Assembly (NCBI GenBank): GCA_012840085.1
Contig: DUMB01000035.1
Span: 1 to 34,324 of the forward strand
DNA: 34,324 nt
Direction of reading: 5' to 3'
From: Clostridiaceae bacterium
GTDB lineage: Bacteria > Bacillota > Clostridia > Acetivibrionales > DUMB01
Shown here: piece after piece, positions 1 to 8,072 of the stretch
How the letters are laid out: every line of letters starts with the position of its first letter
Numbering within the stretch: position 1 is the stretch's first letter
The notes under the pieces: generated by a model
The model's input: the letters and a program-made list of their open reading frames with translations, nothing else
What the model was told of the DNA's origin: nothing
The model's database searches: none
Made by a program: the position numbers and the translations under genes

Positions 1-12
1 AATTTTACTCAT
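1..12 (-). CDS. 5' end of a gene running out of the window
   Basis: Only four codons (Met-Ser-Lys-Ile) are visible, reading leftward from an ATG whose complement lies at 10-12. An AAAGGA ribosome-binding-like sequence sits about eight bases upstream of it on the minus strand, which is the main reason to propose a start here. The gene would be divergent from the GNAT-like gene at 255, so bases 13-254 would hold two divergent promoters. Nothing can be said about the product. Confidence 0.35.
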
Positions 13-254
13 AGCGTAGATCCTTTCTTGTGTGTTGTTGGTTTGTGGTGAATTGATAATAACACAAAAAAGTATCTTTCGCTTTTTTTATTCAGTTTTC
101 ATGTAACACATCAATTGTAACTATACAGTGTGATTTCCAGGCTCCATCTCATACATTGGTGCAATTATTTCCACCTTGTGCTATAATTTGTGTATGACCG
201 TTTGGGCAACTATAAGCATGTTGCTTAAAACTCTATTGTAAAGGTGGACTGTCA

Positions 255-1388
255 ATGGCTCTGACAATAAAACCTGTTAGAAGCAAGTCGGAAATGGATA
301 TGTTTGCGAGACTCCCCTGGAAAATCTATAAGGGAAACAAATGCTGGGTGCCCCTGCTTATAAAGGATTTTAAAGACTCTCTAAACCGTGAGAAAAACGG
401 CGCCTTAAAAAAGATCGAATTTGACCTGTTTCTCGCCTTCCTCGATAATGAACCGGCAGGAAGGATTTTTGTGGGCATCGACAATGTCTTAAACCAGAAG
501 AAGAACGCAAAGATGGCCCATTTTTCATTGTTTGAATGCATTGAAAACTACGAAGTGGCAAAGCTTTTGTTGGATACGTCGGTAAACTGGCTGAAGGAGA
601 GGGATATTGACATCATTAGGGGACCCGTTTCTCCGACGGGCACAGACGATGATGAATACAAAGGCCTTCTAATAAACTGCTTCGATAAGCCACCCGCATT
701 GATGAATTCATACAACCCTCCCTATTACAAGGAATTCCTCGAGAGGTACGGCTTTAAAAAGGATTATGACCTTTTCGCCTATTTCCTTGATCCATCCGTT
801 TTGTTTGCCAAAGATCCTTCAAAGGCAATAGAATTTGCACAAAAGAAATATAATTTCAGGGTGGAGAACATTGATTTGAACAACCTGGAAAGAGAAATCC
901 GGGATTTGAAGCATGTTCTTGACCTTGCAGTGCCTGAAGAATGGGCTGACCTTGTTCCTCCTTCCATTGAGGATGTCAGGGAAATGGCCAAAAAGCTGGT
1001 ACCCCTTGCCGACCCTGATTTGATTGCAATCGCACGGTCTGGCGATGAGGCCATAGGTTTTGTAATTGCCCTGCCTGATTACAACCAGGTCCTGGCCCGC
1101 CTGAACGGGAGGCTGACTCCCCTGGCCGCGTTGAAATTCCTGTGGTATAAGAGGAAAATAGACTCTGCCAGAGTTTTTGTGTTGTTTGTGGTTCCGGACT
1201 TCAGGAAAAAGGGTGTGTCTTACGCAATCATGCACCATATTTTCAAAAAAGGCGTCAAAAAGGGATATAAATATGGAGAAGGTTCCACCATAGGCGAAAC
1301 AAACTACAGCATGCGTAACGACATAGAAAGTTTCGGCGGAAAGCACTACAAGACTTACAGGGTTTTTAGCATGAAGATAGGAGAGTAA
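255..1388 (+). CDS. GNAT-fold N-acetyltransferase-like protein (YghO-like)
   Basis: This 377-residue protein resembles the conserved YghO-type family of uncharacterised GNAT-like proteins. Seen in the sequence: a conserved central stretch around residues 125-150 with GTDDDEYKG and LMNSYNPPYY, and a C-terminal acetyltransferase-like part with RKKGVSYA near residue 320, which fits the R/Q-x-x-G-x-G/A acetyl-CoA pyrophosphate loop of GNAT enzymes. The end (SMRNDIESFGGKHYKTYRV) matches the usual C-terminal strand pair of this family. There is no signal peptide or membrane segment, so it should be cytoplasmic. The ATG is preceded by AAAGGTGG at a spacing of seven bases. It stands alone and is followed by a hairpin at 1445. 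The acyl acceptor is unknown; family assignment is from memory of related proteins. Confidence 0.75.
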   Translation: MALTIKPVRSKSEMDMFARLPWKIYKGNKCWVPLLIKDFKDSLNREKNGALKKIEFDLFLAFLDNEPAGRIFVGIDNVLNQKKNAKMAHFSLFECIENYEVAKLLLDTSVNWLKERDIDIIRGPVSPTGTDDDEYKGLLINCFDKPPALMNSYNPPYYKEFLERYGFKKDYDLFAYFLDPSVLFAKDPSKAIEFAQKKYNFRVENIDLNNLEREIRDLKHVLDLAVPEEWADLVPPSIEDVREMAKKLVPLADPDLIAIARSGDEAIGFVIALPDYNQVLARLNGRLTPLAALKFLWYKRKIDSARVFVLFVVPDFRKKGVSYAIMHHIFKKGVKKGYKYGEGSTIGETNYSMRNDIESFGGKHYKTYRVFSMKIGE

Positions 1389-1444
1389 ACAAAGATAGGA
1401 GAATAAACAAGTAAACAAGCAAATAGGACGTAAATCAATCAAAT

Positions 1445-1476
1445 AAGCCGGATACAGGTATGCCCATATCCGGCTT
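1445..1476 (+). terminator. Hairpin after the GNAT-like gene
   Basis: A perfect 10-bp stem (AAGCCGGATA with TATCCGGCTT, loop of 12) lies 57 bases after the stop codon. The following T-run is short (TTTATG), so termination may be weak. Confidence 0.6.
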
Positions 1477-1520
1477 TATGTGTCTTTTCGATATAATTTC
1501 AGCATATTTTCAGTATCTGT

Positions 1521-1802
1521 CAATTCCCTGCAAGCCTTAAAATGTACGCCAATGGCATAAGGGCAGAAATGGCGGTAGTGGATCTGCCCAGGAAGGGTCA
1601 TGACGAGAGCCTGTTGAAAACATTGGTGTACATGCAGCCGAAGCGGATTGTATATGTATCGTGCAATCCGTCGACACTGGCAAGAGGCCTGCACTACCTG
1701 GATCAGAACGGGTACAGGACTGTGGAGGTGCAGCCGGTGGACATGTTCCCGTGGATGCACTATGTGGAGTGCTTGGTGTTGATATCAAGGACGAAAGAAT
1801 GA
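1521..1802 (+). pseudogene. 3' fragment of 23S rRNA (uracil-5-)-methyltransferase (rlmD/rumA type), remnant A
   Basis: The reading frame encodes only the last ~86 residues of an RlmD/RumA-type SAM-dependent methyltransferase, whose full length is usually about 450. Recognisable parts are VVDLPRKG (normally DPPRKG, so a motif proline is changed to Leu), YVSCNPSTLARGL with the catalytic Cys, QPVDMFPW and the terminal VECLVLISR. The N-terminal TRAM and most of the Rossmann domain are missing. Homology seems to begin near 1535, right after intergenic sequence. There is no good ribosome binding site at the ATG at 1542. I read it as a truncated gene left after a rearrangement. Three further scraps of the same 3' end occur at 3120, 12138 and 14030. 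Confidence 0.85.
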
Positions 1803-2018
1803 GTGTACTGGAATGAATGTAGATAAGGGGGGTGGGAGCAGCACCTTTCGGATTACAGTTCCTAAAATTTAAGGTAAATTTAAGGCTTATATCAGCTATA
1901 TTTCAGGTTCGATTGCTATGATAATAATGGACCTGAATTATGGCTGATTTTTTTAATTGTGAGGTGAACGGATATACAAGATATACTAATCACTGATAAA
2001 GAAGTAACTGGAAAGGTT

Positions 2019-2126
2019 ATGTTCAAAAATGTGCAAAGCATTGATAATTTGTTATTTATGTACGATACAGGCAGCCAGGTATTGTACTATAAAACTGAAG
2101 AGCGAAAGGGAGGAGAAGTATTATGA
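2019..2126 (+). CDS. Possible 35-residue leader ORF coupled to the CPBP gene
   Basis: A small open frame ends in a TGA that overlaps the ATG of the CPBP gene as ATGA, an arrangement typical of translational coupling. The frame is open further upstream to 1968, where a GAGGTGA sequence precedes only non-standard start codons (ATA at 1974), so the real start is unclear or the 5' part has decayed. The peptide is hydrophilic and contains no recognised motif. It may be the end of a lost gene. Low confidence. Confidence 0.3.
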   Translation: MFKNVQSIDNLLFMYDTGSQVLYYKTEERKGGEVL

Positions 2127-2947
2127 AAGAGAAAGGGTTTAACTTAATGTGGAAGTATGTAATGAATACTTACTTGTTGTTTTGGGTAATGGTCTTAGGG
2201 CTTGGCGGCCTGGTATCACAGGTATTGCATGGTACGCCTGAGGCGATGCAATGGGTTGTTGTATTATGCAGCTGGTCCCCGACAATTGTGCTCCTTGTTA
2301 TGCTGAAAAAGCTTAAGTCCGGTATGAAAGTAAAAGAATTTTATCAAAGGGCTTTCAAAGATAAGTTACATATAGGTCAAATTTTATTTGCATTTGCAAT
2401 TGCGGCGGGAGTTCTCATATTATCGGCGTTGGTTATATCCGTAACCCGAAAGACATCCATTACCGGGCAACTTTTATTTGATCCGTCCATACTGCCGGGT
2501 GCCCTTTTGTTCACGCTTTTACAGGGAGCATCTGGCGAAGAATCAGGTTGGCGTGGATACTTGCGTCCGGAGCTAGAGAAACGATATGGCTTCATAAGAG
2601 GGAATGTTATCTTGGGTGTAATCTGGGCATTTTGGCACGCGCCGCTTTGGTTTGTCTCGACCGATTACAGCGGATGGTCGCTTCTTCTTTATATCATTGA
2701 AAATTTAGTGATCCTGACATCATTAACCTTTATCATGGCAGTTATAATGAAGAAGTCTGATAACCTTTTTAACGCATTTTGGATTCACTTCTGTTTTAAT
2801 TTGTCGATGGTATTCTGCCCGGATGACACTTATTTCTTTGTGGTATTTACTGTGCTCTATCTTGCAGCTGCATTAATATTACTGGGGAATTACTTACGTT
2901 CCTCTCATTTTAGAGATATAAATCATGATAATTTACATTCTTTATAA
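2123..2947 (+). CDS. CPBP family intramembrane glutamic endopeptidase
   Basis: This 274-residue multi-pass membrane protein carries all the conserved motifs of the CPBP (CAAX protease and bacteriocin-processing, Abi) family: EESGWRG with Glu139-Glu140 followed by Arg, FWHAPLWF with His172, and [10 protein letters not shown] with His222 and Asn226. These residues form the proposed catalytic site within the membrane. About seven hydrophobic segments can be counted. Bacterial members are linked to bacteriocin maturation or self-immunity, but the substrate here is unknown and no bacteriocin gene is adjacent. The start is well supported by GGGAGGAG about seven bases upstream. The gene sits between two rlmD 3'-end remnants (1521-1802 and 3120-3194), so it may be cargo of an integrated element. 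Confidence 0.88.
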   Translation: MKEKGFNLMWKYVMNTYLLFWVMVLGLGGLVSQVLHGTPEAMQWVVVLCSWSPTIVLLVMLKKLKSGMKVKEFYQRAFKDKLHIGQILFAFAIAAGVLILSALVISVTRKTSITGQLLFDPSILPGALLFTLLQGASGEESGWRGYLRPELEKRYGFIRGNVILGVIWAFWHAPLWFVSTDYSGWSLLLYIIENLVILTSLTFIMAVIMKKSDNLFNAFWIHFCFNLSMVFCPDDTYFFVVFTVLYLAAALILLGNYLRSSHFRDINHDNLHSL

Positions 2948-3119
2948 TGGTTCTTACCGGACATGAAATAAACTTATGGATTCAGGCGGAAGATATTAAA
3001 AAAACCATGCCTATAGTTCTAAAATGTTCGGTACCAGGAACTTGCCCAAAGGTTACCAAGCATGAAGAATTATCAACCAGATTACTGGCCTGATATCCTT
3101 CACAAGACAACTCAAAAGA

Positions 3120-3194
3120 CATTCGTACTATCCACTCAAACACGTGGAGTGTGTGGAGTTGATGACGGAATGTGGTTTTGAGGACAAAACGTAG
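3120..3194 (+). pseudogene. rlmD/rumA 3'-end scrap, remnant B
   Basis: An open frame reads Pro-Leu-Lys-His-Val-Glu-Cys-Val-Glu-Leu-Met and stops at 3192. HVECVxLM is the near-terminal motif of RlmD/RumA methyltransferases (compare VECLVLIS in remnant A). The expected DMFPxT motif just upstream is absent and is replaced by unrelated sequence, so only the right half of the motif pair remains. The DNA around it, ACTCAAACACGTGGAG, is close to that of remnant D at 14090. Too short to be functional. Confidence 0.55.
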
Positions 3195-3200
3195 AGCACT

Positions 3201-3218
3201 ACCACGACATGTCGTGGT
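3201..3218. repeat. 18-bp perfect palindrome
   Basis: ACCACGACATGTCGTGGT is its own reverse complement. It lies seven bases after the stop of rlmD remnant B and 19 bases before a terminator-like hairpin. It could be an operator, a recombinase site or the end hairpin of a lost mobile element; nothing in the sequence decides between these. Confidence 0.6.
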
Positions 3219-3236
3219 TTTAAAGTAATAACTAAA

Positions 3237-3270
3237 AAAAGGGCTGAAAAGTGAATTTTTCAGCCCTTTT
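3237..3270. terminator. Strong bidirectional-looking terminator
   Basis: A perfect 14-bp stem, AAAAGGGCTGAAAA with TTTTCAGCCCTTTT around a six-base loop, has an A-run before it and T-run at its end, so it could act in both directions. It isolates the CPBP region from the hydrogenase operon. Confidence 0.85.
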
Positions 3271-3784
3271 CTTAGTAGTTTTTATCGATGACATCGGGGG
3301 TTTTGAAGGTAGTAACCATAAAATACAATTTTAGGTTAGAAAGCCTCATTGCATAAAGATAAATTTAAAGATGATAGAGATTATTTTCTATTAAAAAACT
3401 GTATGATTTAGCAAAACGAAATGACTATGTCACACTATAAAACGGATTCTTGCAAACATGAGCTTAATTCATGGGTGGCTTTTTGCCATTAACTACTGTT
3501 TTTTATATACAATCATTGAAATTTATCTGATGTCAGGATAGTTCAAAGCAGGTCAATTACTGTAATGGAGCTTGAAAATTTTGTGACTGTTGCTGCTGAA
3601 TCTACTGTCTGCCTTTCTTGGTATGTTCCGCCTCTCCCGGACTAATTATATAAAGTAGTTTTTGCAGTTCGCCAACATCTTGTCTTTCCTCATCAGCAAG
3701 TATTTTCATACCAATTTAAGCATATGTATATTAAGCATATATATATAATGTTATTAAGAATGGTTTGATGGGATAGTTTTTGAC

Positions 3785-4234
3785 ATGATAAAAGTAATTG
3801 GTATTGGAAACAGGCTTATGATGGATGACGGGATTGCTATAGCAGTTTTGGAAAAGATAAGAAATAAACTGGAATCAATTGGAATTGAAGTCGTAATTGC
3901 AGAAACCGATTTTCAGTTTTGCTTTCACCAACTAAGAGAAGATGACTTTGTTATTGTTGTGGATGCTTCATATTTAGGGGGAGCGGCTGGAAGTGTTTAT
4001 TCATGTAAATTACAAGATGCAATCACTGCATATGGACAAACCAACTCTCAGCATGATATGAGCGTTTTTGACTTGATGAGATTGTACTCAAAGCCAATGA
4101 AAGGCTGCTTTATTGGAATTGAAATAGCAGAAGCCGGATTTGGATGTGAGCTAAGTGAAGCACTAAAGGACAAATTCAATGAAGTTTGTCTAAAGACTGA
4201 GAGAATTATTTTTGAAACTGTGAAGGAGGTTTAA
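3785..4234 (+). CDS. NiFe hydrogenase maturation protease (HyaD/HybD/HycI family)
   Basis: The 149-residue product is the endopeptidase that removes the C-terminal tail of the hydrogenase large subunit once nickel is in place. The family signature GIGNRLMMDDGIA is at the N-terminus; Asp15, Asp60 (in VVDAS) and His90 (in SQHDMS) occupy the positions of the nickel-sensing residues known from E. coli HybD (Glu16, Asp62, His93). The natural substrate is encoded at the end of the same operon: the large subunit has a 15-residue tail after DPCISCATH. It is the first gene of the operon and its stop is one base from the next ATG. The ribosome binding site is weak (GATGGGAT). Cytoplasmic. Confidence 0.92.
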   Translation: MIKVIGIGNRLMMDDGIAIAVLEKIRNKLESIGIEVVIAETDFQFCFHQLREDDFVIVVDASYLGGAAGSVYSCKLQDAITAYGQTNSQHDMSVFDLMRLYSKPMKGCFIGIEIAEAGFGCELSEALKDKFNEVCLKTERIIFETVKEV

Positions 4235-4235
4235 A

Positions 4236-4496
4236 ATGCACGATACCTTTCTGTATGAAAGAATATATGAGGCATTATTGAAGCTTTGCCAAGAAAACAA
4301 GCTAATAAAACTAAATAAAATAAATTTAGCTGTTAATACTGATAGCCATATCAGCGAAAACAGCCTTCGTGAGCATTTTAGTGAGCGAAATAATAATCTG
4401 TTAGGTGAATGGACAGAAATCATTATTGAAAAGCAAGACGTTGGTAAACTCAATGCGGTTATTAAGAGCATTGAAGGTGAGTCCACCAATGAATGA
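4236..4496 (+). CDS. HypA-like protein lacking the zinc-binding domain
   Basis: The 86-residue protein starts MHDTFLYERIYEALLKL, which follows the HypA N-terminal pattern MHE-x-S/T-L in which the N-terminus, His2 and the acidic residue 3 bind nickel. It also ends like HypA (KSIEGE compared with the usual IxxIE). The middle part that normally carries two CxxC pairs and a structural zinc is missing: the protein has a single Cys (Cys18) and is about 30 residues shorter than usual (~115). The gap looks like a clean domain deletion. It sits between the protease and hypF, overlaps hypF by eight bases and has a strong AAGGAGG site. A role in nickel delivery is inferred from position and N-terminus; it may no longer act as a normal HypA. 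Confidence 0.7.
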   Translation: MHDTFLYERIYEALLKLCQENKLIKLNKINLAVNTDSHISENSLREHFSERNNNLLGEWTEIIIEKQDVGKLNAVIKSIEGESTNE

Positions 4497-6789
4497 TTTG
4501 AAAAGGTACACTGTTCATATAACTGGTATTGTTCAGGGTGTGGGGATGAGACCCTATATTTATAAAACAGCAAAGCAACTAGGCCTTGGGGGATGGGTAA
4601 GCAATCAGGGTGCTGCTGTAGTGATGGAGCTTGCTGGCAGGAGAAAGGCCATCCGGGATTTTCTAACAGCATTACTACAGAATCCGCCTTTTGGTGCGCA
4701 AATTAGTAATATTAAAATAAAACCTGAGTGTTATAAAGCATACAATGATTTTTCTATTATTAATAGTTCTACAGACAACCAACTTCAAGGATTTATTCCG
4801 CCTGATATGGCAATTTGTGATGATTGCATAAAGGAAATCCAAGATAAGACGAATCGAAGGTATATGTATCCTTTCACAAACTGCACATCCTGTGGTCCCA
4901 GATACTCCATCATAAAAAATCTGCCCTACGACAGAGTGAACACCTCAATGTCAGCCTTTGAAATGTGTTCTAAGTGCAGGAGTGAATATGAAAGTCCAGA
5001 CAATAGAAGATTTCACGCCCAAACAAACTGCTGTCCTGATTGCGGGCCAAAGCTAACACTGCTTGATTGTAAAGGGAGACCGCTGGATAGTATTCATCCT
5101 ATTGAGACTGTCAGAAAATTGCTTTCTGAGGGCAGATTGATTGCCATTAAGGGAATTGGCGGATACCACATTGCCTGCAATGCACAGGATGAGAAAGCAA
5201 TAGATCTGCTGCGAAAAAGAAAAAGAAGACCTGACAAGCCTTTGGCTATAATGGCAGCAAGTCTGGAATCGGCTAAGTTAATCTGTAAGGTAACTGATAA
5301 AGAGGAAGAAACGCTTACAAGCAGACAGAGGCCCATTGTATTGCTTGAAAAGAGAATTCCTGTAACACTACCTCACAACATTGCTCCAGGGATTAACCGT
5401 CTGGGAGTTATGCTCCCATATACACCAATACATCATCTGATTTTTCAAGAAAAACTTCAATATCTAATTATGACCAGTGGAAATATCAGCGGAATGCCTA
5501 TCTGTTACAAAGATAGCGAGGCATTAAAAGAACTCAATGGAATAGTAGATTTTTTCCTTGTACATGATAGAGAAATACTTACTCCGATAGATGATTCAGT
5601 AGTTCGAATTATTGATGAAAAAGAAATGGTAAGTCGCAGTGCAAGAGGATATTCCCCTTGTACCTTAAAGATAGACTCGGAGCGTGAAATTATGGCAATG
5701 GGTGCAGAACAAAAATCATCACTGTGTCTGTTGCATAAGGGTCATGCTCATTCAACACAGTATCTGGGCAACCTGGATGAAATGAGTGCATATGAAGAAT
5801 ATCTTCAGGTAATGAAGAGGATAAAAGCATTGCTTGGTGCAGAGCCGCATATTATTGCACATGATTTGCATACCGGATACCTATCCACCCAGTGGGCTAT
5901 AAAGCAGCCTGCTGAAAGAATCCCAATACAGCATCACTATGCTCATATGGCAGCCTGCATGGCGGAACATGGCCTGAAACAGGATGCAATAGGCATTATC
6001 TATGATGGGACAGGAATGGGAACAGATGGGGCTATATGGGGAGGGGAATTTCTTATTTGTTCAAAGGGTAGGTTTTCACGGGTTGGTCATTGGAAGTATG
6101 TGACTCTGCAAGGTGGTGATAGTGCTATAAAAGAACCTTGGAAATCAGCAGCTTCCTATCTGTATGCTATGGGCATTGACTGCGAGGAGCTTCTCAATGG
6201 TGTTAATAGTTTAAAAGTCAAAGCTGTACTAAATGCAATCAGGCATAATGTAAATTGTTTCAAATCGTCAAGTATAGGAAGACTGTTTGACTGTGTATCT
6301 GTACTTGTTATGAAACGGATGCATATTACTTATGACGCTCAGGCAGCAATTGAACTGGAAAATGTGATAGAGCCGGATGTAACAAATTTTTATCCGTATT
6401 GTATCGATGAAAAGGGAGAGAATCTGGAGATCGGGTATGAGGAAATATTATCAGGTATTTTGAGAGATATAAAGGATGGGAAGACAGCTTCATATATATC
6501 GGCAAAATTCCACAATACAGTATGTGAAGCTACTATAGACTGTGTCTGTAGGATAAGAAACAAATACAGCATTAACAATATCGTTTTAAGTGGTGGTGTG
6601 TTTGAAAACGTCTATCTGCTAATTAACATGAAGCGAAGACTAAAAGAGCGCGGCTTCCATATTTATCACAATATGAAGATACCCGCTAATGACGGGGGGA
6701 TTGCCTTTGGGCAAGCAGCAGCTGCGGCTCAAATGGTAAAGGAGGGAATTTATGTGTCTGGCAGTTCCGGCAAGGATCTTAACCATTGA
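4489..6789 (+). CDS. hypF: Carbamoyltransferase HypF
   Basis: HypF uses carbamoyl phosphate and ATP to load a carbamoyl group onto the C-terminal Cys of HypE, the source of the two cyanide ligands of the NiFe active site. The 766 residues show the full domain order: acylphosphatase (residues 1-90, GIVQGVGMRP), a double zinc finger (about 105-185, with CDDC, CTSCGPRYS, CSKC and CPDCGP), a YrdC-like nucleotide-binding domain (about 200-385, beginning near IKGIGGYHIACNA) and a Kae1/TobZ-like domain (about 395-755, with HHYAHMAACMAEHG, GIIYDGTGMG and PANDGGIAFGQA). I chose the ATG at 4489 because homology begins there and it overlaps the preceding stop by eight bases; a longer frame exists from 4405. 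It overlaps hypC by 38 bases. Cytoplasmic. Confidence 0.97.
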   Translation: MNDLKRYTVHITGIVQGVGMRPYIYKTAKQLGLGGWVSNQGAAVVMELAGRRKAIRDFLTALLQNPPFGAQISNIKIKPECYKAYNDFSIINSSTDNQLQGFIPPDMAICDDCIKEIQDKTNRRYMYPFTNCTSCGPRYSIIKNLPYDRVNTSMSAFEMCSKCRSEYESPDNRRFHAQTNCCPDCGPKLTLLDCKGRPLDSIHPIETVRKLLSEGRLIAIKGIGGYHIACNAQDEKAIDLLRKRKRRPDKPLAIMAASLESAKLICKVTDKEEETLTSRQRPIVLLEKRIPVTLPHNIAPGINRLGVMLPYTPIHHLIFQEKLQYLIMTSGNISGMPICYKDSEALKELNGIVDFFLVHDREILTPIDDSVVRIIDEKEMVSRSARGYSPCTLKIDSEREIMAMGAEQKSSLCLLHKGHAHSTQYLGNLDEMSAYEEYLQVMKRIKALLGAEPHIIAHDLHTGYLSTQWAIKQPAERIPIQHHYAHMAACMAEHGLKQDAIGIIYDGTGMGTDGAIWGGEFLICSKGRFSRVGHWKYVTLQGGDSAIKEPWKSAASYLYAMGIDCEELLNGVNSLKVKAVLNAIRHNVNCFKSSSIGRLFDCVSVLVMKRMHITYDAQAAIELENVIEPDVTNFYPYCIDEKGENLEIGYEEILSGILRDIKDGKTASYISAKFHNTVCEATIDCVCRIRNKYSINNIVLSGGVFENVYLLINMKRRLKERGFHIYHNMKIPANDGGIAFGQAAAAAQMVKEGIYVSGSSGKDLNH

Positions 6790-6979
6790 CGGAATACATG
6801 CATGGGCGGAAACTATGGGTGTGCGGCAAAGAGTAAATACCCAGTTGATTGATTCTCCTGCACCAGGTGACTACATACTGATTCATGCAGGTTTTGCTAT
6901 TGAAAAAATAGACCCGGGACATTATAGATTTTTAAATGAGACTCTTTACGAGATGCTGGAAGGTACAGGAAATGAATGA
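6752..6979 (+). CDS. hypC: Hydrogenase assembly chaperone HypC
   Basis: HypC (75 residues) works with HypD as the scaffold on which Fe(CN)2CO is made, then delivers it to the large-subunit precursor. The invariant start MCLAVPARI is present, with Cys2 that binds the iron and contacts the large subunit, and the small beta-barrel pattern PAPGDYILIHAGFAIEKID follows. The ATG is preceded by AAGGAGGG and lies inside the end of hypF. Its end overlaps hypD by eight bases, which suggests coupled translation and equal amounts of the two partner proteins. Confidence 0.96.
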   Translation: MCLAVPARILTIDGIHAWAETMGVRQRVNTQLIDSPAPGDYILIHAGFAIEKIDPGHYRFLNETLYEMLEGTGNE

Positions 6980-8072
6980 TAATAAAATCATAGAACGTTT
7001 AAATAGGAGCTTTGAATATTTATCTGGTCAGAGTATTCGTATAATGGAGGTTTGTGGAACTCATACACGTGCAATTTTAAAATCTGGTATAAGGTATATA
7101 CTCCCAAAAGAAGTACTGCTATTATCAGGACCAGGTTGTCCGGTTTGCGTTACTCCTGAATCTTATATAGATATAGCGATATCAATATCAGATATCAAAG
7201 ATGTCATTCTTGTTACCTTTGGAGATATGATGAGAGTGAAAGGAACTTACAACAGCCTGTCAGATAAAAAGGCGCAGGGTTCCAAAATAACTGTTGTATA
7301 TTCACCGGAAGATGTATTAAATATTGCTGTTAATAATAGAGATAAGTTAGTTGTATTTGCAGCAGCGGGATTTGAAACCACAGCGCCGCTAATTGCGGTG
7401 ACAGTCAAACTAGCGAGGTCAAGAGGACTTGATAATCTGTTCTTTCTGACAGCGTTAAAACGTATAGAGCCGGTTATCCGGTTTATTCTGCAGGATGAGA
7501 GAAATAAAATCAATGCAATGATTTGCCCCGGTCATGTGGCATCAATTATAGGAGCAGAGCATTTCAGATTTATCACGGAGGAATTTGGCATACCTGCAGT
7601 AGTATGCGGTTTTGAAAGTCAAGATATAGCGGCAGGGATATGTCTGTTGCTGGAGCAGCTTACCGGAAAAAGGCGTGTAGAGTTCATGAATTTGTATAAG
7701 AGGTGTGTTAGTTCCACTGGTAATGCAATAGCTCAACGCATGATATATGAAGTATTTGATACAGCTGACGGAGATTGGAGAGGGATAGGCACCATCAGGA
7801 ATTCAGCCTTGGTGCTGAATGATAAGTATGAACAACTGGACGCTGCTAAGAGGTTTGAGATAAAGACAGAGCAATACTCAAGTGCTGTAAACTGCCTTTG
7901 CAGCGAAATACTTCTTGGACTAAAACTCCCAAAAGAATGCAGCCTTTTTGGGTCAGTCTGCACCCCGGAACATCCCACAGGTCCTTGTATGGTATCCGCG
8001 GAGGGGGCCTGTGCAGCATACTTTAAGTATGAAACTTACTTCAGGTTTGGGGGAGATGGGAGAAATGGATGA
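6972..8072 (+). CDS. hypD: Hydrogenase formation protein HypD
   Basis: HypD is the iron-sulfur scaffold that, with HypC, receives cyanide from HypE and carries the Fe(CN)2CO unit. The 366 residues contain all the expected signatures: MEVCGTHT, LSGPGCPVCVTP, FAAAGFETTAP, ICPGHVASIIG and the C-terminal cysteine-rich part with CSLFGSVC, TPEHPTGPCMVS and EGACAAYF, which includes the [4Fe-4S] ligands and the redox-active pair. The start at 6972 is preferred over an in-frame ATG at 6936 because it gives the usual N-terminus and an eight-base overlap with hypC. It overlaps hypE by eight bases as well. Confidence 0.96.
   Translation: MNDNKIIERLNRSFEYLSGQSIRIMEVCGTHTRAILKSGIRYILPKEVLLLSGPGCPVCVTPESYIDIAISISDIKDVILVTFGDMMRVKGTYNSLSDKKAQGSKITVVYSPEDVLNIAVNNRDKLVVFAAAGFETTAPLIAVTVKLARSRGLDNLFFLTALKRIEPVIRFILQDERNKINAMICPGHVASIIGAEHFRFITEEFGIPAVVCGFESQDIAAGICLLLEQLTGKRRVEFMNLYKRCVSSTGNAIAQRMIYEVFDTADGDWRGIGTIRNSALVLNDKYEQLDAAKRFEIKTEQYSSAVNCLCSEILLGLKLPKECSLFGSVCTPEHPTGPCMVSAEGACAAYFKYETYFRFGGDGRNG

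Larger units (their letters stand above)
2948..3784. other. Intergenic region with rlmD scrap, palindrome, terminator and decayed sequence
   Basis: This 837-base stretch lacks an intact gene. It contains the rlmD remnant at 3120-3194, an 18-bp perfect palindrome at 3201-3218 and a strong terminator-like hairpin at 3237-3270. After that, 3271-3784 is very AT-rich. A 26-codon plus-strand frame at 3565-3645 begins MELENFVTVAAES, which resembles the extreme N-terminus of LysR regulators, and a 35-codon minus-strand frame (3602-3709, MKILADEERQDVGELQKL) overlaps it; both look like debris rather than genes. TATAAT at 3744-3749 could be the -10 of the hydrogenase operon but has no good -35 partner. 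TAAGCATAT is repeated at about 3717 and 3732. Confidence 0.6.

Noticed and set aside
819..1442. 207-residue minus-strand frame opposite the GNAT-like gene
   Set aside because: It is fully antisense to a gene with clear family motifs and has no motif or ribosome site of its own.
3565..3709. LysR-type regulator gene
   Set aside because: Only about 13 residues look LysR-like before the frame diverges and stops; it is at most a scrap.
4405..4488. Longer HypF start
   Set aside because: The 28 extra residues lie inside the HypA-like gene, have no homology, and the ATG at 4489 gives the normal acylphosphatase N-terminus.
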